A program made the translations under genes and the position numbers. From Onthophagus taurus (taxonomy: Eukaryota; Arthropoda; Insecta; Coleoptera; Scarabaeidae): a stretch of 64,000 nucleotides of DNA. Below the pieces are notes generated by a model. It saw only the letters and a list, made by a program, of their open reading frames with translations. It searched no databases and was not told the origin of the DNA. Positions 42,691-53,537 of this stretch are shown here, in pieces. How positions within the stretch are numbered: the stretch's first letter is position 1; every line of letters begins with the position of its first letter. The DNA is taken from contig NC_091976.1 of assembly GCF_036711975.1 (NCBI RefSeq), positions 34,348,001 through 34,412,000 of the forward strand, in the 5' to 3' direction.

Positions 42691-43490
42691 TAATTATAAT
42701 TCCCTTAGCTAAGCTGATTAATCAATGTAATGCTGTTCATATTTTCCCTGATTGCTTAAAAATAAGTAAAGTGGTACCTGTTTTCAAAAGGGGGTCAATA
42801 CGAACAACTAGTAAATTAAACAAAATTATTTACTGTATTAGAAATTTAATTAATATCGTTCCAGTAAATACAGTAATGACAGCAAACTATGGTTATTTTC
42901 ATGCTCACTTATCATATGCCATTCACGCTTGGGGTCATTCTGCACATGCTGCTCGGGTGTTTAGCGCTCAAAGACGATATATCCGAGTGATTTCGAATTT
43001 AAAATTCTCTGAGTGTTGTAGAGAATTTCAAAAGACATGATGAGGTCCATCATTATGGAACCAGACACCATGATAACTTCATGATTAATTATACTCGCAC
43101 TGAAAGAGCTAGGGATGGCACTAATTATTATGGAATTAAATTTTTTAATTTGTTGGCTAATCCCATTAAATTACTTGATATTAATAATTTTAAATCAAAG
43201 ATCAGAGATTACTTGTCAGCGAGAGCATTCTACAGTGTGGATGAGTACTGTCTGAGCACTTTTGATGACCTAGTATAGGCCTTATCTCGCATGCCTTACT
43301 CGTCCGGATTTGTGCCGTCGTTTATTGTAGATGTAGTTTTAAGATGTTCTTAATGTTGTTAATTGACTAGCGGTAATGTTACATGTATTTTTTATTATTT
43401 TGTTTGTTATGTATTATACGCTTTTCTGACTTGCGCAAATACTATTGTATGACGTCGCCAATAAAGGTTTATTATTATTATATTATAAAA
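42691..43490 (+). mobile_element. Internally deleted Jockey/CR1-type LINE with poly(A)-like tail
   Basis: It starts within RT (IFPDCLKISKVVPVFKRGS), then jumps to the C-terminal half. The 3' end carries AATAAA near 43461 and a TTATTATTATTATATTAT tail. A single deletion removed nearly the whole RT palm. Confidence 0.7.
42745..43278 (+). pseudogene. LINE ORF2 remnant
   Basis: VVPVFKRGS (pre-RT motif) is followed directly by NKIIYCIRNLINIVP and YGYFHAHLSYAIHAWGHSAH, a conserved C-terminal block. After a frame change near 43030 comes HHYGTRHHDNFMINYTRTER, GTNYYGIKFFNLL and ARAFYSVDEYCLS, which stops at TAG near 43278. The F/YYSVDEF-type ending is typical of Jockey/CR1 LINEs. Confidence 0.75.
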
Positions 43491-43795
43491 TTTAATGATA
43501 AAATGAAATTTTTCTCGATTTCTAAACATTAATTCCGTGTATATTCCCGAAACAACTTAAGATTGTTTTCAAATTTTCAGATCTTTATAAATTTCCAATG
43601 TATGTATATTTTTTAATACATCTGGATGGAGTGGAATCGGCGTATATCGTGAAAACTTTAATGGAATTTTTTTTATTATATTATTGGTGTGAATTTCACC
43701 CACGTAGAAACTCACACCGTTATTAGTTTTGTTTAATTTGTTTTAGGGGGATATAAATGAAAATCAAAAACAAAACATAGTTTACCTTGCAAACA
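43491..43795. other. 3' flank of the RING gene (minus strand)
   Basis: AT-rich and noncoding. No distinctive signal noted. Confidence 0.4.
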
Positions 43796-44227
43796 TTACT
43801 TTATTTGATGCATTATGTATTTTGTAATATGCGGTTCTATGAACAACACAAATAGGGTTATGCATATTTGATCTATTATTTTACCCTGCCGCTGGGTTAC
43901 TGTTTCAATGTGAGCCCTACATATTGGGCACGTAGATTTCTGTAAATATAATAAAATAAAATACAATAAAAAATATAACAATAAAAAAAATCTTACATAT
44001 GTTAACCAAATAATACAACAATTTGTATGAAATTTGTGCCCGCAGCGTAATTTATAAAAAACATCCCCATTTTTCGCTTCTTCTAAACACACGCAACAAA
44101 TGAAATCATCCTTTCCATTCCATGATTCTTCGTTTCTTCGCCTAATTTTCGTACGGTACACTTTAACAAACATTATCAACAACACAACTCCTTGGAAGAG
44201 AGCTCGAAGGGTTTCTTCGGTTAACAT
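43796..44227 (-). CDS. Membrane-anchored RING-H2 finger protein
   Basis: Read on the minus strand, exon 1 is 44227-43997 and exon 2 is 43939-43796, with a 57-bp intron (43996-43940; donor GTAAGA, acceptor TTTACAG). The unspliced frame also happens to be open, so the RING spacing decides. Spliced, the zinc ligands fit C3H2C3: CCVC, CGHKFHTNC, and CPIC placed 10-12 residues after the sixth ligand (WLTY|KSTCPIC). The product is about 124 residues. The N-terminus has a hydrophobic helix (ALFQGVVLLIMFVKVY) followed by basic residues, and the C-terminus has a second hydrophobic stretch (IDQICITLFVLFIEPHI). RING-H2 proteins act as E3 ubiquitin ligases with an E2 partner; membrane location is inferred. 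It could be a host gene or a retained duplicate. The start is the first ATG after a TATA box. Confidence 0.75.
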   Translation of the reverse strand: MLTEETLRALFQGVVLLIMFVKVYRTKIRRRNEESWNGKDDFICCVCLEEAKNGDVFYKLRCGHKFHTNCCIIWLTYVRFFLLLYFLLYFILLYLQKSTCPICRAHIETVTQRQGKIIDQICITLFVLFIEPHITKYIMHQIK

Positions 44228-44249
44228 CGTGCTCGTAGGTACGACTAAA

Positions 44250-44286
44250 CAGACAATGCATGTTCCCGGACTTTGAGTACTTTATA
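44250..44286 (-). promoter_or_regulatory. TATA promoter of the RING gene
   Basis: On the minus strand TATAAAG lies at 44286-44280. GCATTG, an initiator-like word, falls about 30 bp downstream near 44256. This gives a leader of only about 27 nt before ATG 44227. Confidence 0.5.
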
Positions 44287-44287
44287 C

Positions 44288-45129
44288 CTGTACTTAGCCC
44301 TGGAGGGATTCTTCCGAGAAATTTCTAGGTATAAGGAATTACCGTTTTAACACGTAATTTTGGAAGTTAATTTGGGCGAGATGTGAAACCTTGATAAGTT
44401 ATTGATTATGGAATTGCCTTGAGACTTACTTAGGGTAAGTGACTATTAGGAGATCATAAAAGCCATTAAGAGAACGAATGAAACCGGTCTGGATAAATTT
44501 ATGGACATTATAAATTTTGGAGAGTCTGCTTTTATTGGTTTTTCTTCCCTAATGGGGTTTGGTCTTTTAATTTAATTAATTAGTATTAAAATTTGTTAAT
44601 GAATCGGAAAATAAAACAAAATAAAGGTAGAAATTTTGTAGCCGGAAAGTTTGTGTACGTGCGCGTTTGCCCACGTTATTGAATTACACTAACAATTTTC
44701 CTACGAACTGTGTTTCCCGAGCAAGTTGTTAATTACATAACTTTTTAGGTTGCAAATAACCGGGCATCTAATAATAAACTTAAGTTATTTAAATTTACCT
44801 CAAAACAAAAAAGATATAAAAATGTCAGCAGAGTATGTTTAATCTCAGCGTCGCACGCCAACCATATAATCTAGAAATTAACTTAATCCATCTCTTTACG
44901 TAAATAATCGCCCTGTATTACAAGGCAAACCCCCTGTAGATGTGATGGTGTAGCACATTTACCACGGTTGCCAACAGTACTGCACGTAGACGAGGGCGAA
45001 ACGTCCAAGCGGATATTTGTATCCGACGCAAAATTAGATCCGTGCGGCAGACTGGATTTATTGTCCTCGGTAATTTCAACATTTTAGTTACATCGAAATT
45101 AGATACAAACTTCATCACATAAATTTAAT
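44288..45129. other. Noncoding
   Basis: No gene seen. A short minus-strand frame (44918-45118) has no motif; the segment 44990-45030 (GGGCGAAACGTCC) only loosely recalls Penelope ends. Confidence 0.4.
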
Positions 45130-45325
45130 GAATTGTTAATAAATAAAAACCATCTTAGCGTTATGTGGACCATAGTTGAGTGAACAGATGAGTTGGAGCA
45201 GCCTTTGGTGTAATTTAGTTTCTGAAGAAGGTTGTAACATGGCATCCGAAACGTTAAAAACCTTTTCAAAAGACGTACGGCTTAATCCGAAAGTTTCTTA
45301 GTCTAGTCTTAGTTCTAGTGATTAT
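45130..45325 (+). mobile_element. Penelope 3'-end fragment
   Basis: It matches the 3' region of the Penelope element at 27.6-27.75 kb in opposite orientation (GGCATCCGAAACGT and CGGCTTAATCCGAAAG blocks) and ends in TTAGTTCTAGTG words. It has no ORF and is followed directly by an LINE tail. Confidence 0.7.
45222..45277 (+). ncRNA. Hammerhead-ribozyme-like motif, best cleavage-site geometry
   Basis: CTGAAGA (45222-45228); helix II from GGTTGT and GGCATCC with one mismatch and a wobble; GAAA (45248-45251). Helix III pairs ACGT (45251-45254) with ACGT (45273-45276) and is followed by A 45277, giving the U-A expected at the cleavage site. One extra A precedes helix II, and I could not pair helix I with the immediate flanks, perhaps because the 5' side is truncated. 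Confidence 0.55.
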
Positions 45326-45745
45326 TATTATTATTGCTGCCGGACTAAGAGGAGTGGCCCCTCTCGTTAACGAAAGATCTATAAGATCTATTGTAACTTT
45401 AGCTCTCCAAAAGTTTAGGGCAAATGTAAGTTGTTAATGAACCTTAGTATTGCTCCAAGGTCTTGTTCCTTTATGCCAGTGTCAAAAGAGATTTGCCGAA
45501 AATTTTGTGTCTTAGGCGACGCAATTACACAGTATATGTTTCAGCCGTTTCGTCGTTGCAAAATCGACAAGTTTGATCCTCAGCTTGCCCAATGTGGAAG
45601 AGGTGGTGTTCTAGGGTAAAATTGCATGAAAGTACTGACCGAATACTCATTGGGTGTGGGTTAAGACAAGGCAATATAATGTTGAACCCAAATTGTTCAT
45701 CACAGTACTGGAGAGTGTATTTAAACAACTGGATTGGACCCAAAA
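45326..45745 (-). mobile_element. I-like LINE 3' fragment
   Basis: Minus strand: LEHHLFHIGQAEDQTCRFCN matches the Cys/His knuckle of the LINE at 6.3-8.3 kb (YHLFHIGQAEDQTCRLCN). The 3' UTR words (AAAGTTACAATAGATCTTAT) also match, and the element ends in (AAT)n at 45326-45337. It is broken by frameshifts and 5'-truncated. Confidence 0.85.
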
Positions 45746-47300
45746 AGGTATAAACATTGATGGCAATACCTAAGTAATTTGCGCTACGTGGACGATATAG
45801 TCCTTATTTCTGATAGTCTTGGAGAGATGAAACTGATGCTGAAGTATGCAACTGAGACGGGCTAAATATCAACCAAATTTAGGACAAATCTTGTTCCAAG
45901 CTCTAACATCAATATTGGTGATAATGAATACTTCTATCTTGAATACTTTCGATGGTATGTCATTAATCCCTGATGCCTTTCCATGTTTTGACGCAGTGAT
46001 TGCGTTTTGAACCTCACTAATTTATATAGGTTCCATGACACTATCCTTTCTTTGGTGTGACGGACTGCTGTCTATTTCCAAATCAGTTTCTATGCTTAAC
46101 AGCTTTTGGAAATAATTTTTCCAAATGTAATTCATTTCACTATCATATATTATTTTTCCTGTTCCATCTCAGCATAGAGCTACGTGCGATTTGTGCCTTT
46201 ATCTTAACTGTCTAACAAATTTATACACATTCCTGGTGTTATTAGCTTTAAGTGTACATATATTTCGGAAATGTTTATATTTTCACTACCGACCATTCTC
46301 CTTTACGTAATACTCTTCGAAAGTATTTAACGATTTCTTTAATGCTTGAAAAACAACTTTGAATGTCCTGAATTGAATATCAGTCTAATATTAATGACTA
46401 AATTCAGTTTTTGTGCTTCATTAATTCTTGTTGTTTGATTCTTTTCTAGTCATATTGCACTTCCATCAAATCCAAGATTCCAAGATCCATGAGATTGTTG
46501 ATATCCAATTGAAAATTAAGTAGTTCGTTTAAGATCTTATTATTCTTCTTCTTTTCTTCAGGTTGTAACCTGTTTTTACGCATCTTTCATGGTGTTTCAT
46601 TAGAGCTGGAAATCGAACTTCCTGGTCTCCCGGGATCTCTTTCTAGCTAATCTTTGGTCTCTTGCTGTCTTAATCAGCCAGGTTTCTTCCATTCTTTGGA
46701 AGTACTAATTAAATTTTTTTATTTTTCCCCTAGCAAATCTCATGACATCTCCGAGTCCACAAAATTCTTTTACAATTTTGTTCCTTACTCTATCTCTTCT
46801 TGTCTTTTCCACTATTGTTCTTAAAGTACTCATCTCTGTTGGTTCGCATCGCAGCCATATATCTTGGCCATGAGGTTCGTGTATCGAGAGATAATAATCA
46901 AACAAGCGAACTAAAGAGAAGGATGATACTCGCATGGGCCGCCTACAGGAAACTAAGAGACATCTTCATGAGCGATATTCCTGTATATTTGAAAAGAAAG
47001 GTTTTCAATCAATGCGTACTTCCTTTGATTATGACATACGGTTCCGCAACTTTAACATTAACGGTGGCCATTACCAGGAGGCTCAAAGTAACGCAAAGAA
47101 AGATGGAGACGTCGACCACATACGAAATGAAGACCTACGAAGAACTGGCGTAAATGATGCTGTCAACATTGTGGCAAAGCTCAAGTGGAACTGGGCGGAT
47201 CATCGTCGCAAGAATGAGCAGTGGTTACCTGATAATACGTCTTCGAGCGTTGACAATTTCTCGTCTTCAACGCTCATTTCATCATGTTCCTCTACATTTT
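45746..47300. mobile_element. Mosaic of decayed RTE-like LINE fragments on both strands
   Basis: Plus strand, about 45775-45870: LRYVDDIVLISDSLGEMKLM (RT catalytic box). Minus strand, about 46380-45950: NYFQKLLSIETDLEIDS and EVQNAITASKHGKASGINDI (pre-RT region). Minus strand, about 46935-46700: RRDRVRNKIVKEFCGLGDVM, a C-terminal motif. Plus strand, about 46840-47230: IYLGHEVRVSRDNNQTSELK, LKRKVFNQCVLPLIMTYGS and RNEDLRRTGVNDAVNIVAKL. At least three separate insertions or rearrangements are needed. Confidence 0.65.
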
Positions 47301-47425
47301 TGTTCGAATCTGTTAGATTTTTACTTGTATCACTTTTATATGTACTGTTTGGGTATTTACCCCGGCTTAGGGTAAATACCCATTTTATAAATACCTACCC
47401 GCCGGGTATTTACCCAGCGCTCATC
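47301..47425. repeat. Short GGGTATTTACCC palindrome cluster
   Basis: GGGTATTTACCC-type words occur three times within about 70 bp in alternating form (near 47350, 47370 as its complement AGGGTAAATACCC, and 47397), able to form small hairpins. Confidence 0.5.
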
Positions 47426-47510
47426 ACTCATCTGGATGCACCTTTCTGTCCCTTTTGTAACTGAGGGGCAATTTGATCCACTATTAGTTCTAGTTCTAGT
47501 TTAATGAAGA
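47426..47510 (-). mobile_element. Tiny I-like LINE (RNase H) fragment plus TAGAACTA words
   Basis: ATGCACCTTTCTGTCCCTTT and GAGGGGCAATTTGATC match, on the minus strand, two separated pieces of the LINE at 7.48-7.6 kb, so the fragment has an internal deletion. TTAGTTCTAGTTCTAG follows. Confidence 0.6.
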
Positions 47511-47970
47511 AGCGATACTTCGTCGTTTCCAGGAGGATAACACCTCAACTAACAAAGTGTGTGGACACTCATGTATTTCACAGACTTTGTACTTTTTATG
47601 ATTAGTATAATTTTATATAGAAAACTTTTGAAACAATTTATCGAAAATGGCAACTTTGTATGATTAATATCAGTAGAGGTTACATATATACTAAAAGTTA
47701 TCGAAAATTTCATGACGTTGCTCTCAGATCGTCCAATAATAAAATTCCTAATCTTGCACATCCGAAAAGTTATGAACCATATAATAAAACTATACCGGAT
47801 GATGTAAATTTCAACCTTCTTTTTATCGCCATTTACAATTTTCCACCGTTTATTATTTAGTCTCCCCGTTAAATTGAGAACACGCTTCTCGAAAAGGGTT
47901 TTAATTAAACCATTTACAACATTTTCCGTTTCTCCATTCGTATACACGGACTCTTCGCTAGGGATTTTAG
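47511..47970. other. Noncoding AT-rich DNA
   Basis: Two overlapping open frames on opposite strands (47549-47947 minus, 47660-47860 plus) have no recognised motif. I cannot exclude a small gene. Confidence 0.35.
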
Positions 47971-48282
47971 GGCGACTCGTCGGTCGGTGCCGCCGCTAGT
48001 TCTTCCGCGGCGCCGCCTATGGCCCGTTGAGCGAGAGAGAGGGGAGGCGTCGCGACGTCACCCTCACGCTGTCGTTTTCAGTTCGTTTCAGACTCCGACG
48101 TAGACACACCGTCTGTCGTTATTTCAAACAAAAAAGAAAAACAACAAAACAAAAATTTTTACTTCAAATTAAATAGAAAAGAAAAAAATTTACGATTTCT
48201 GGTAAACGTTGAAAGTGACTCTTCAATTTAGAGGTGGAACGAACAACATTTTGTGTCAAACAAGTGCGATCAACAAACCCGG
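47971..48282 (+). promoter_or_regulatory. Candidate TATA-less promoter and noncoding first exon
   Basis: A CpG-rich stretch (47975-48120, with GCGGCGCCGCC) contains TTTCAGTTCGTTTCAG near 48075-48092, two TCAG initiator-like words. A 200-bp A-rich leader without a long ORF follows. It ends in a good splice donor, CCCGG|GTAGGT at 48282/48283. This resembles the 5' exon of a housekeeping or developmental gene whose other exons lie outside the window or are unrecognised. Confidence 0.45.
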
Positions 48283-51200
48283 GTAGGTACAATTTTTTAT
48301 TTACTTTTGATTTGCATCGTTAACGTTCTTTACGCTTCCCACGTGATCTCGTCTTCAACAGTTTCTGACAGATCCGATCAATCAATTCTCAGTATTTACG
48401 TTGAGTTTGGTAAAGGTGAAAGGGCGCATCCAGCAACGTGTAAGAGGCCAAAGCGACCTAAATAGGATTAGTAAAGGGTAAACTTACCGGAATGAAATTC
48501 ACTTAGCGTTAGTAACGAAATATACCACCAGGGGAGATATGAATTACGATTAAACCGGATCAGTTACAAAGAGATAACCAACATTATGTCTTCGTTAAAA
48601 TGTTTAATTTAAAAAAATACTTCCCTAAGTAGTTGAAAAGAGTACTTACTAAATTTTAACATAATTTTCGGTAAAGCACTTAACACTAGGCCCTTATTTA
48701 CATTGCGAACCCTTCATCCCCGAGTACATCTTCCTTAACTTAACCCTAAGTAGGGGGTGGAAACACTTTTCTCCGGTTTGGGTTTGGGGAAATTCCGTGG
48801 AGAACGCGGACTGGAAAGGGCGAAGAGAAAGTGGAACGGGGTAAACTGAAAATTTATTACATCCTAAACTTATTATCGCCATAATCGCGTAAGTCCACTT
48901 CTCCGAGGCACACACACGTGCACAGATCTTGTGAAAGGGAGGTGGCAAAGCTTCATTGGTACTTCATTAAACCACCCCGGTTTATGAAGTTCATCGCAAA
49001 CTATACCTCCCCACCCTCCTATGTGATCTCCAACCTCTACAACCATAATTCAAAATCATTCTAATTGTTCTTGTAAAGTCGATTTTACACGAATTTATAC
49101 ATATGAATCGTATATTGTGTGAAGATTTTTATTAAAAATACTGTTTAGATTATATTATCTATTTAATAATACGGTACTAGTGTGCCCATTTTATAAAATA
49201 ACATAACAACGCTATGTATAGGAAAGAAAATGTTATTGTTAGTATATTTAATCTTCATTAATTTCCTTTCCAAATGTTTTTTATTTCATCATTATATCTC
49301 AATTTGTTCTTGAGATAGGATTTTTTAAGTTTCATTCTTAAAATCAATAACAATCAAACACGCAGATAAATAATCACAACAATCATGTTTAAGGCAAATA
49401 AGAAATTATTTATGGCACATTAAATGGGTGAAAAAAAAAGCTTCATTTTTTTAGAGTTAAGTTCGCTAAACCTACATTAAATATTACATAGCTTCTAAAG
49501 TCTAATTCCTGTATGCGTTTGATGTTCGTTATAAGTAAATACGATTACATTCCTGCAACAGTTTGATTGCAGCTGATTCCGCATCTTCAGACATCTGCAA
49601 ATATAATAATAGTAATACACAGTAATATACAACGTTGGTTGTCATATTTAAGCTTTGGTTATTTTGATCCAAGTATTGGTTCCCAAAAAAGTTAATTGGA
49701 TTTACTTTTTAAAATCATCAAAGAACCTTTTGAAACGTTGTTGGTATTCTGCAGATCAAAAAGATTTTTTTAACTCTCAACGACAAGGTGAATTAGTGTG
49801 GTTTACGCAGTAGTAATAATGCAGCAGGAGGATACCGTAGATTTGTTCTTCTGAAATTACACAGTAATTGTCCGGAAAATTTACGCTCAACGCCGCCGGC
49901 TCGGAGCTCGAGATAGCGGTTTGTGTACAAGGTTAGGGCCATTAGGCAGCCATTTTGCGATAGGGTTTCGCTTAAAGACCAGATTTATATAGCCGCATAC
50001 GTCCGCAAAATGGGCACGTGTTAGGATTTCGCGGGTTTACAGTTGTTCCTCGTAAACTATCCGAATTGGTGCGTATTTCTTTCGCACCTTACCGCTCGGT
50101 AAATTCTACCACCCTTCCTGATTTATTTGCATTCACATTTCCTTCGATAGTTAACCGTTTGGGTAAGTCGTAGTCATTGCAGTCGTCGTAGTCGGCGTAA
50201 TCCATTAGCAGTTGGAAATTAAACTCGAACCAACGGAAAGGAGTCGAGTGTACTTTGCGATCTGTCAAATTCTTGGACGAAATCTCAAGTCGGCACCTAC
50301 TTCTGGATCTTTGTTCTAGGACGTTTAAGTTGATTGAAAGTTTCGTTTTATTGTCTCGACTCTACTCGGAGAATAGGGCGAAAAGAACTTTAATCCACTT
50401 AAGTTTTCTTAAAGTTACATTTTCAAAAATCACGAAATAAATCATTCGCGCAATCTTAAGATATTTCATTTGAAATGGTGTTTTTACTTTTTTTAATAAC
50501 CTCATAAACTAGTCAATAGACCATCAAATCCTTATCGACCCTCTTTTACTGGCTCATTTTCCCTTTATATCCTCCTCTCCGGTAATGTCTTTGGAAAGTT
50601 ATAACTTGGAAAAATCTTTAAAGCTCTTTGATTTTCGCGTCCGTTCTTAAATTTTACTGCCGTCCGACGAAAGCGTGCATTCGGTCGGCCGTTACAAGAG
50701 TACAACAAGAGAAAACCATAAATCGAACGTAGCCGTAAACAAAACTGACGGCGCCCGTCGGGTTCTATACGATTCATTGCAAGTTATTTAGGCAATTGCA
50801 CTTTTACTAGAGAACGTAAACATGTCCTTCGGGTTCCGGAAACCAACCTCTTTAAACTTAATTGCTTTTTTATGTAGTTAAACTATTAAAACACTTTTTG
50901 GATTTCTCCATGTAGAAATGAACAAGAACCGACTATTGATCTACCTACAACGTGAAACCTCGATGTATATATTAACTAATATTACGGTGTAATTGAGCGG
51001 AAGTTAAATTATAGTTCGCCGATACGTCACCGAACTAATAGAGTTGATGTTTAGTGTTTAAATAAATATCTATTAGACATCAAGCAAGATCGTGATGAAT
51101 TTATTATAGGTACATATACAATATTTTCTATACGCATACACGAATTTGATTAAACTAACACGGGTGAAACCCAAAACCGGCTAACGTTGCGTGTAAAACA

Positions 51201-51578
51201 GGTGGCAAAAATTACGATAAAATAGATTAACTATGCAAAACGGTGGTCGCTTGTACCCAGTACGCTCTGGGCTAGATTATTACTAGCGCGCGGTAAATAA
51301 CGGTTAATAATGTAATTCCTGTACGCGCAAATTGAATTTATAGGTTATGCAATTCGAACGCCGACGTTAATATATTTATTACAGTATGACCATTTTATTA
51401 AAAAATATCCGCTTATGGACCTTCCTTTCGTTATTGCAAATTTGAACCTGCACATTATTAACATCATAACGAATAAAAGAAAAATTCTATAGATTTATAG
51501 TTTCGAGATAGCAAATAGCTACAGTAACAACCAAAAAGAGTTATGACCAGAACTTCATTGCAATCATGGAACCCGAAC
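48283..51578. other. Long noncoding stretch, mixed AT-rich and CpG-rich
   Basis: No coding exons recognised. A partial copy of the hairpin repeat (ATATCTCAATTTGTTCTTGAGATAG) lies near 49293-49318, with flanking words shared with 3.42 kb in inverse order. CpG-containing unique patches near 49.87-50.2 and 50.6-50.8 kb could be conserved regulatory DNA. Confidence 0.4.
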
Positions 51579-51580
51579 TA

Positions 51581-53000
51581 CACTGTTGGAAATAATTCAC
51601 GAGCACACCCTGTATAATCTGAACGCGTGTGTCTAGCGCAATAAAATTTGGTATGGAAGTAGTACTAAAGTAGCATAACTTACTCTCACATGGAGAACGA
51701 CACAACTCTGCTGGGAGGAGAAACATCAATAGCGAGAGTATCCTCCGTGAGCTTCGCGTACCATCGCTACACGACGTGGCATGGAGTCTATAAGTCGCTA
51801 TATTGTAGCGAGAGAGATGGCCAACCATGCCACTTCAACCCGCCTCCATAGCTCCTCAACGTTAGCCGAGGAAGCCGAATAACGTAGAAGTCTCCGACCA
51901 GTCATGTCCCAAACATATTCGATCGATTTCAGATGCGGAAACCGAGCTAGCCATGGAAGTATTCGTATACGGTGCTCTTCCACAAAGGTCTGTACAACAC
52001 GCCCGATGTGCTGTCGTATGTTGTCGTGCATGTATAGCAGACATGGGAGCCGCCGAACATAGGGAAGCACAACGGACCGTAGCACCTCATCTACGTATGA
52101 TTGACCCGTCATGGTCTCCTATACGCGCAGTAGACGTGTACGTCCACCATATGTAATCGCACCCCATACCATAATGCTCGGTTGTCGGTGGATAGGGCGT
52201 TCTTGCACACACTGCTCGAGTAGACGATCATCACGGCTCCGACGAACTACAATTCGCGCATCACCGGTGCTCAATTCGAATCTTGATTCATCAGAAAACA
52301 AAATGTCCCTCTACTCGGCAACCTACTAACGCCTAGCGTCGACCCACTCGTGACGTACGCTGCGGTGCTCGGGTGTTACTGGAATCCGCTGCATCACACG
52401 ACGCGCGCGCCAGTCCACTATCTACCAAACGCCGCCGTACAGTTCGCGTAGTAAGTGCGCCTTTCCCTGCCAGTGGCCAAACAGCTCCAAGTTGCCTTGA
52501 GGAGGACACACACGACGCTAAAGCGCTAAGCACAAGAGCGCGATCCTCGTGTGATGGGGACGCGCAGGGCCGTCCCGGCCGTGGGTAAAGGTACCTATGT
52601 CCTACCTCAGACCACTCGAGACTCACTACCGATAACGACCACTCGAGACGACGCGCAATTTCACAGAACGATACACCCTCAATGTGCATACCCACAAATA
52701 TTAATCGCTCAAACTCGCTTAAGTAACGCGATCGCCCATCCATTGCGCACAGAGTACGATAAGAATGTGGTCTCTCACACCACACTAAAAACGACCGGTA
52801 TTTTCCATCCACTTCGGTCTCCATAGCGACGGAATGTTCTACTTGGAAGAGCGGCTCAGTCAAAAATGCCGCGACGGAACAACTCGAAACTCCCTGAATA
52901 AACTCGTCTACAGTAAACCTTTGTGCTCCGCAAATATTATGGATTTATCTTCATGCGTTCAGATTATATAGGGTGTGCTCGTGAATTATTTCCAACAGTG
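51581..53000 (-). mobile_element. Complete but decayed Tc1-type transposon
   Basis: Terminal inverted repeats of about 46 bp start CACTGTTGGAAATAATTCAC at 51581 and end with the complement at 53000. TA lies at 51579-51580 and 53001-53002. The length of 1,420 bp is typical for Tc1. One transposase gene is on the minus strand. Confidence 0.9.
51798..52863 (-). pseudogene. Tc1 transposase (DD34E), frameshifted
   Basis: The N-terminal DNA-binding part is RYLSEFERLIFVGMHIEGVS and ARRLEWSLSVVS, then GRPCASPSHEDRALVLSALA. A frame change follows, then MFSDESRFELSTGDARIVVRR (first Asp) and PSIMVWGAITYGGRT. Another frame change leads to LLYMHDNIRQHIGRVV (second Asp) and FPHLKSIEYVWDMTGRRL (Glu). Exactly 34 residues separate the second Asp and Glu by my count. 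At least two frameshifts mean it is not functional. Confidence 0.88.
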
Positions 53001-53002
53001 TA

Positions 53003-53330
53003 TAACTAACACTACAACTAACACTAGAAATAACACCAGACTTAGAACTAGAAACATTCGGGTTATGCGTCTGAAGATGCACGGCTAAACCCAAAACTTT
53101 TTAGTTCAAGGTCTAGTGTCAGTTCTAGTTTTAATTGTTGTGCAACGCTAGACCAAGAACTAGAATCATTCGGATTTAGCGGTCTTAAGAGACGTACTGC
53201 TAAACCCAAGTGTTTCTAGTTCTAGGTCTAATATTAGTTCTAGTGACAGTACAACAGTGTAAAACTAGAACTATTACTAGACCTAGAATCAGAAACATTC
53301 GGGTTTAGCTGTGCGTCTTTTGAGACGGAA
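53003..53330. repeat. TAGAACTA/hairpin repeat array
   Basis: Three units of TAGAACTAGAAACATTCGGG followed by hairpins (TTATGCGTCTGAAGATGCAC; GCGGTCTTAAGAGACGTACT; GCTGTGCGTCTTTTGAGACG). The Tc1 element at 51.6-53.0 kb sits at its left edge. To the right, near 53385, is the GCATTGGGTAGT-type flank shared with 3.23 kb. Confidence 0.7.
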
Positions 53331-53537
53331 ACTCAGAGTTATCATAAGAACGTCACCTTTTCCAAGCAAAACTTTTCCTTTGCAATACTACCCAATGCTT
53401 GTACTATTAAGCTTTGTTGCATTTTAAGTGGGATAGTGCACGCGCTTAATAGTTTCGTAAACTATGGTTACTGCATTCAAATATTGCGAATTATGTGAAA
53501 TTGTCGAATTAAACTATATGTCGAACGTGTATACATA
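53331..53537. other. Noncoding flank between repeat array and mariner-like element
   Basis: It includes the inverse of the 3.23-kb flank word (GCAATACTACCCAATGCTTG). Nothing else is seen. Confidence 0.4.

Noticed and set aside
43940..43996. Reading the RING gene without an intron (143 codons)
   Set aside because: The extra 19 residues are a hydrophobic AT-derived run that breaks the spacing of the last zinc ligands; good donor and acceptor sites flank it.
44985..45040. Hammerhead-like words (GAGGGCGAAACGTCC) in the noncoding stretch
   Set aside because: The CTGANGA box is missing (TAGACGA instead) and helix II would be too short.
47549..47947. 132-codon minus-strand open frame
   Set aside because: AT-rich, no motif, and overlaps an opposite frame; could not be supported as a gene.
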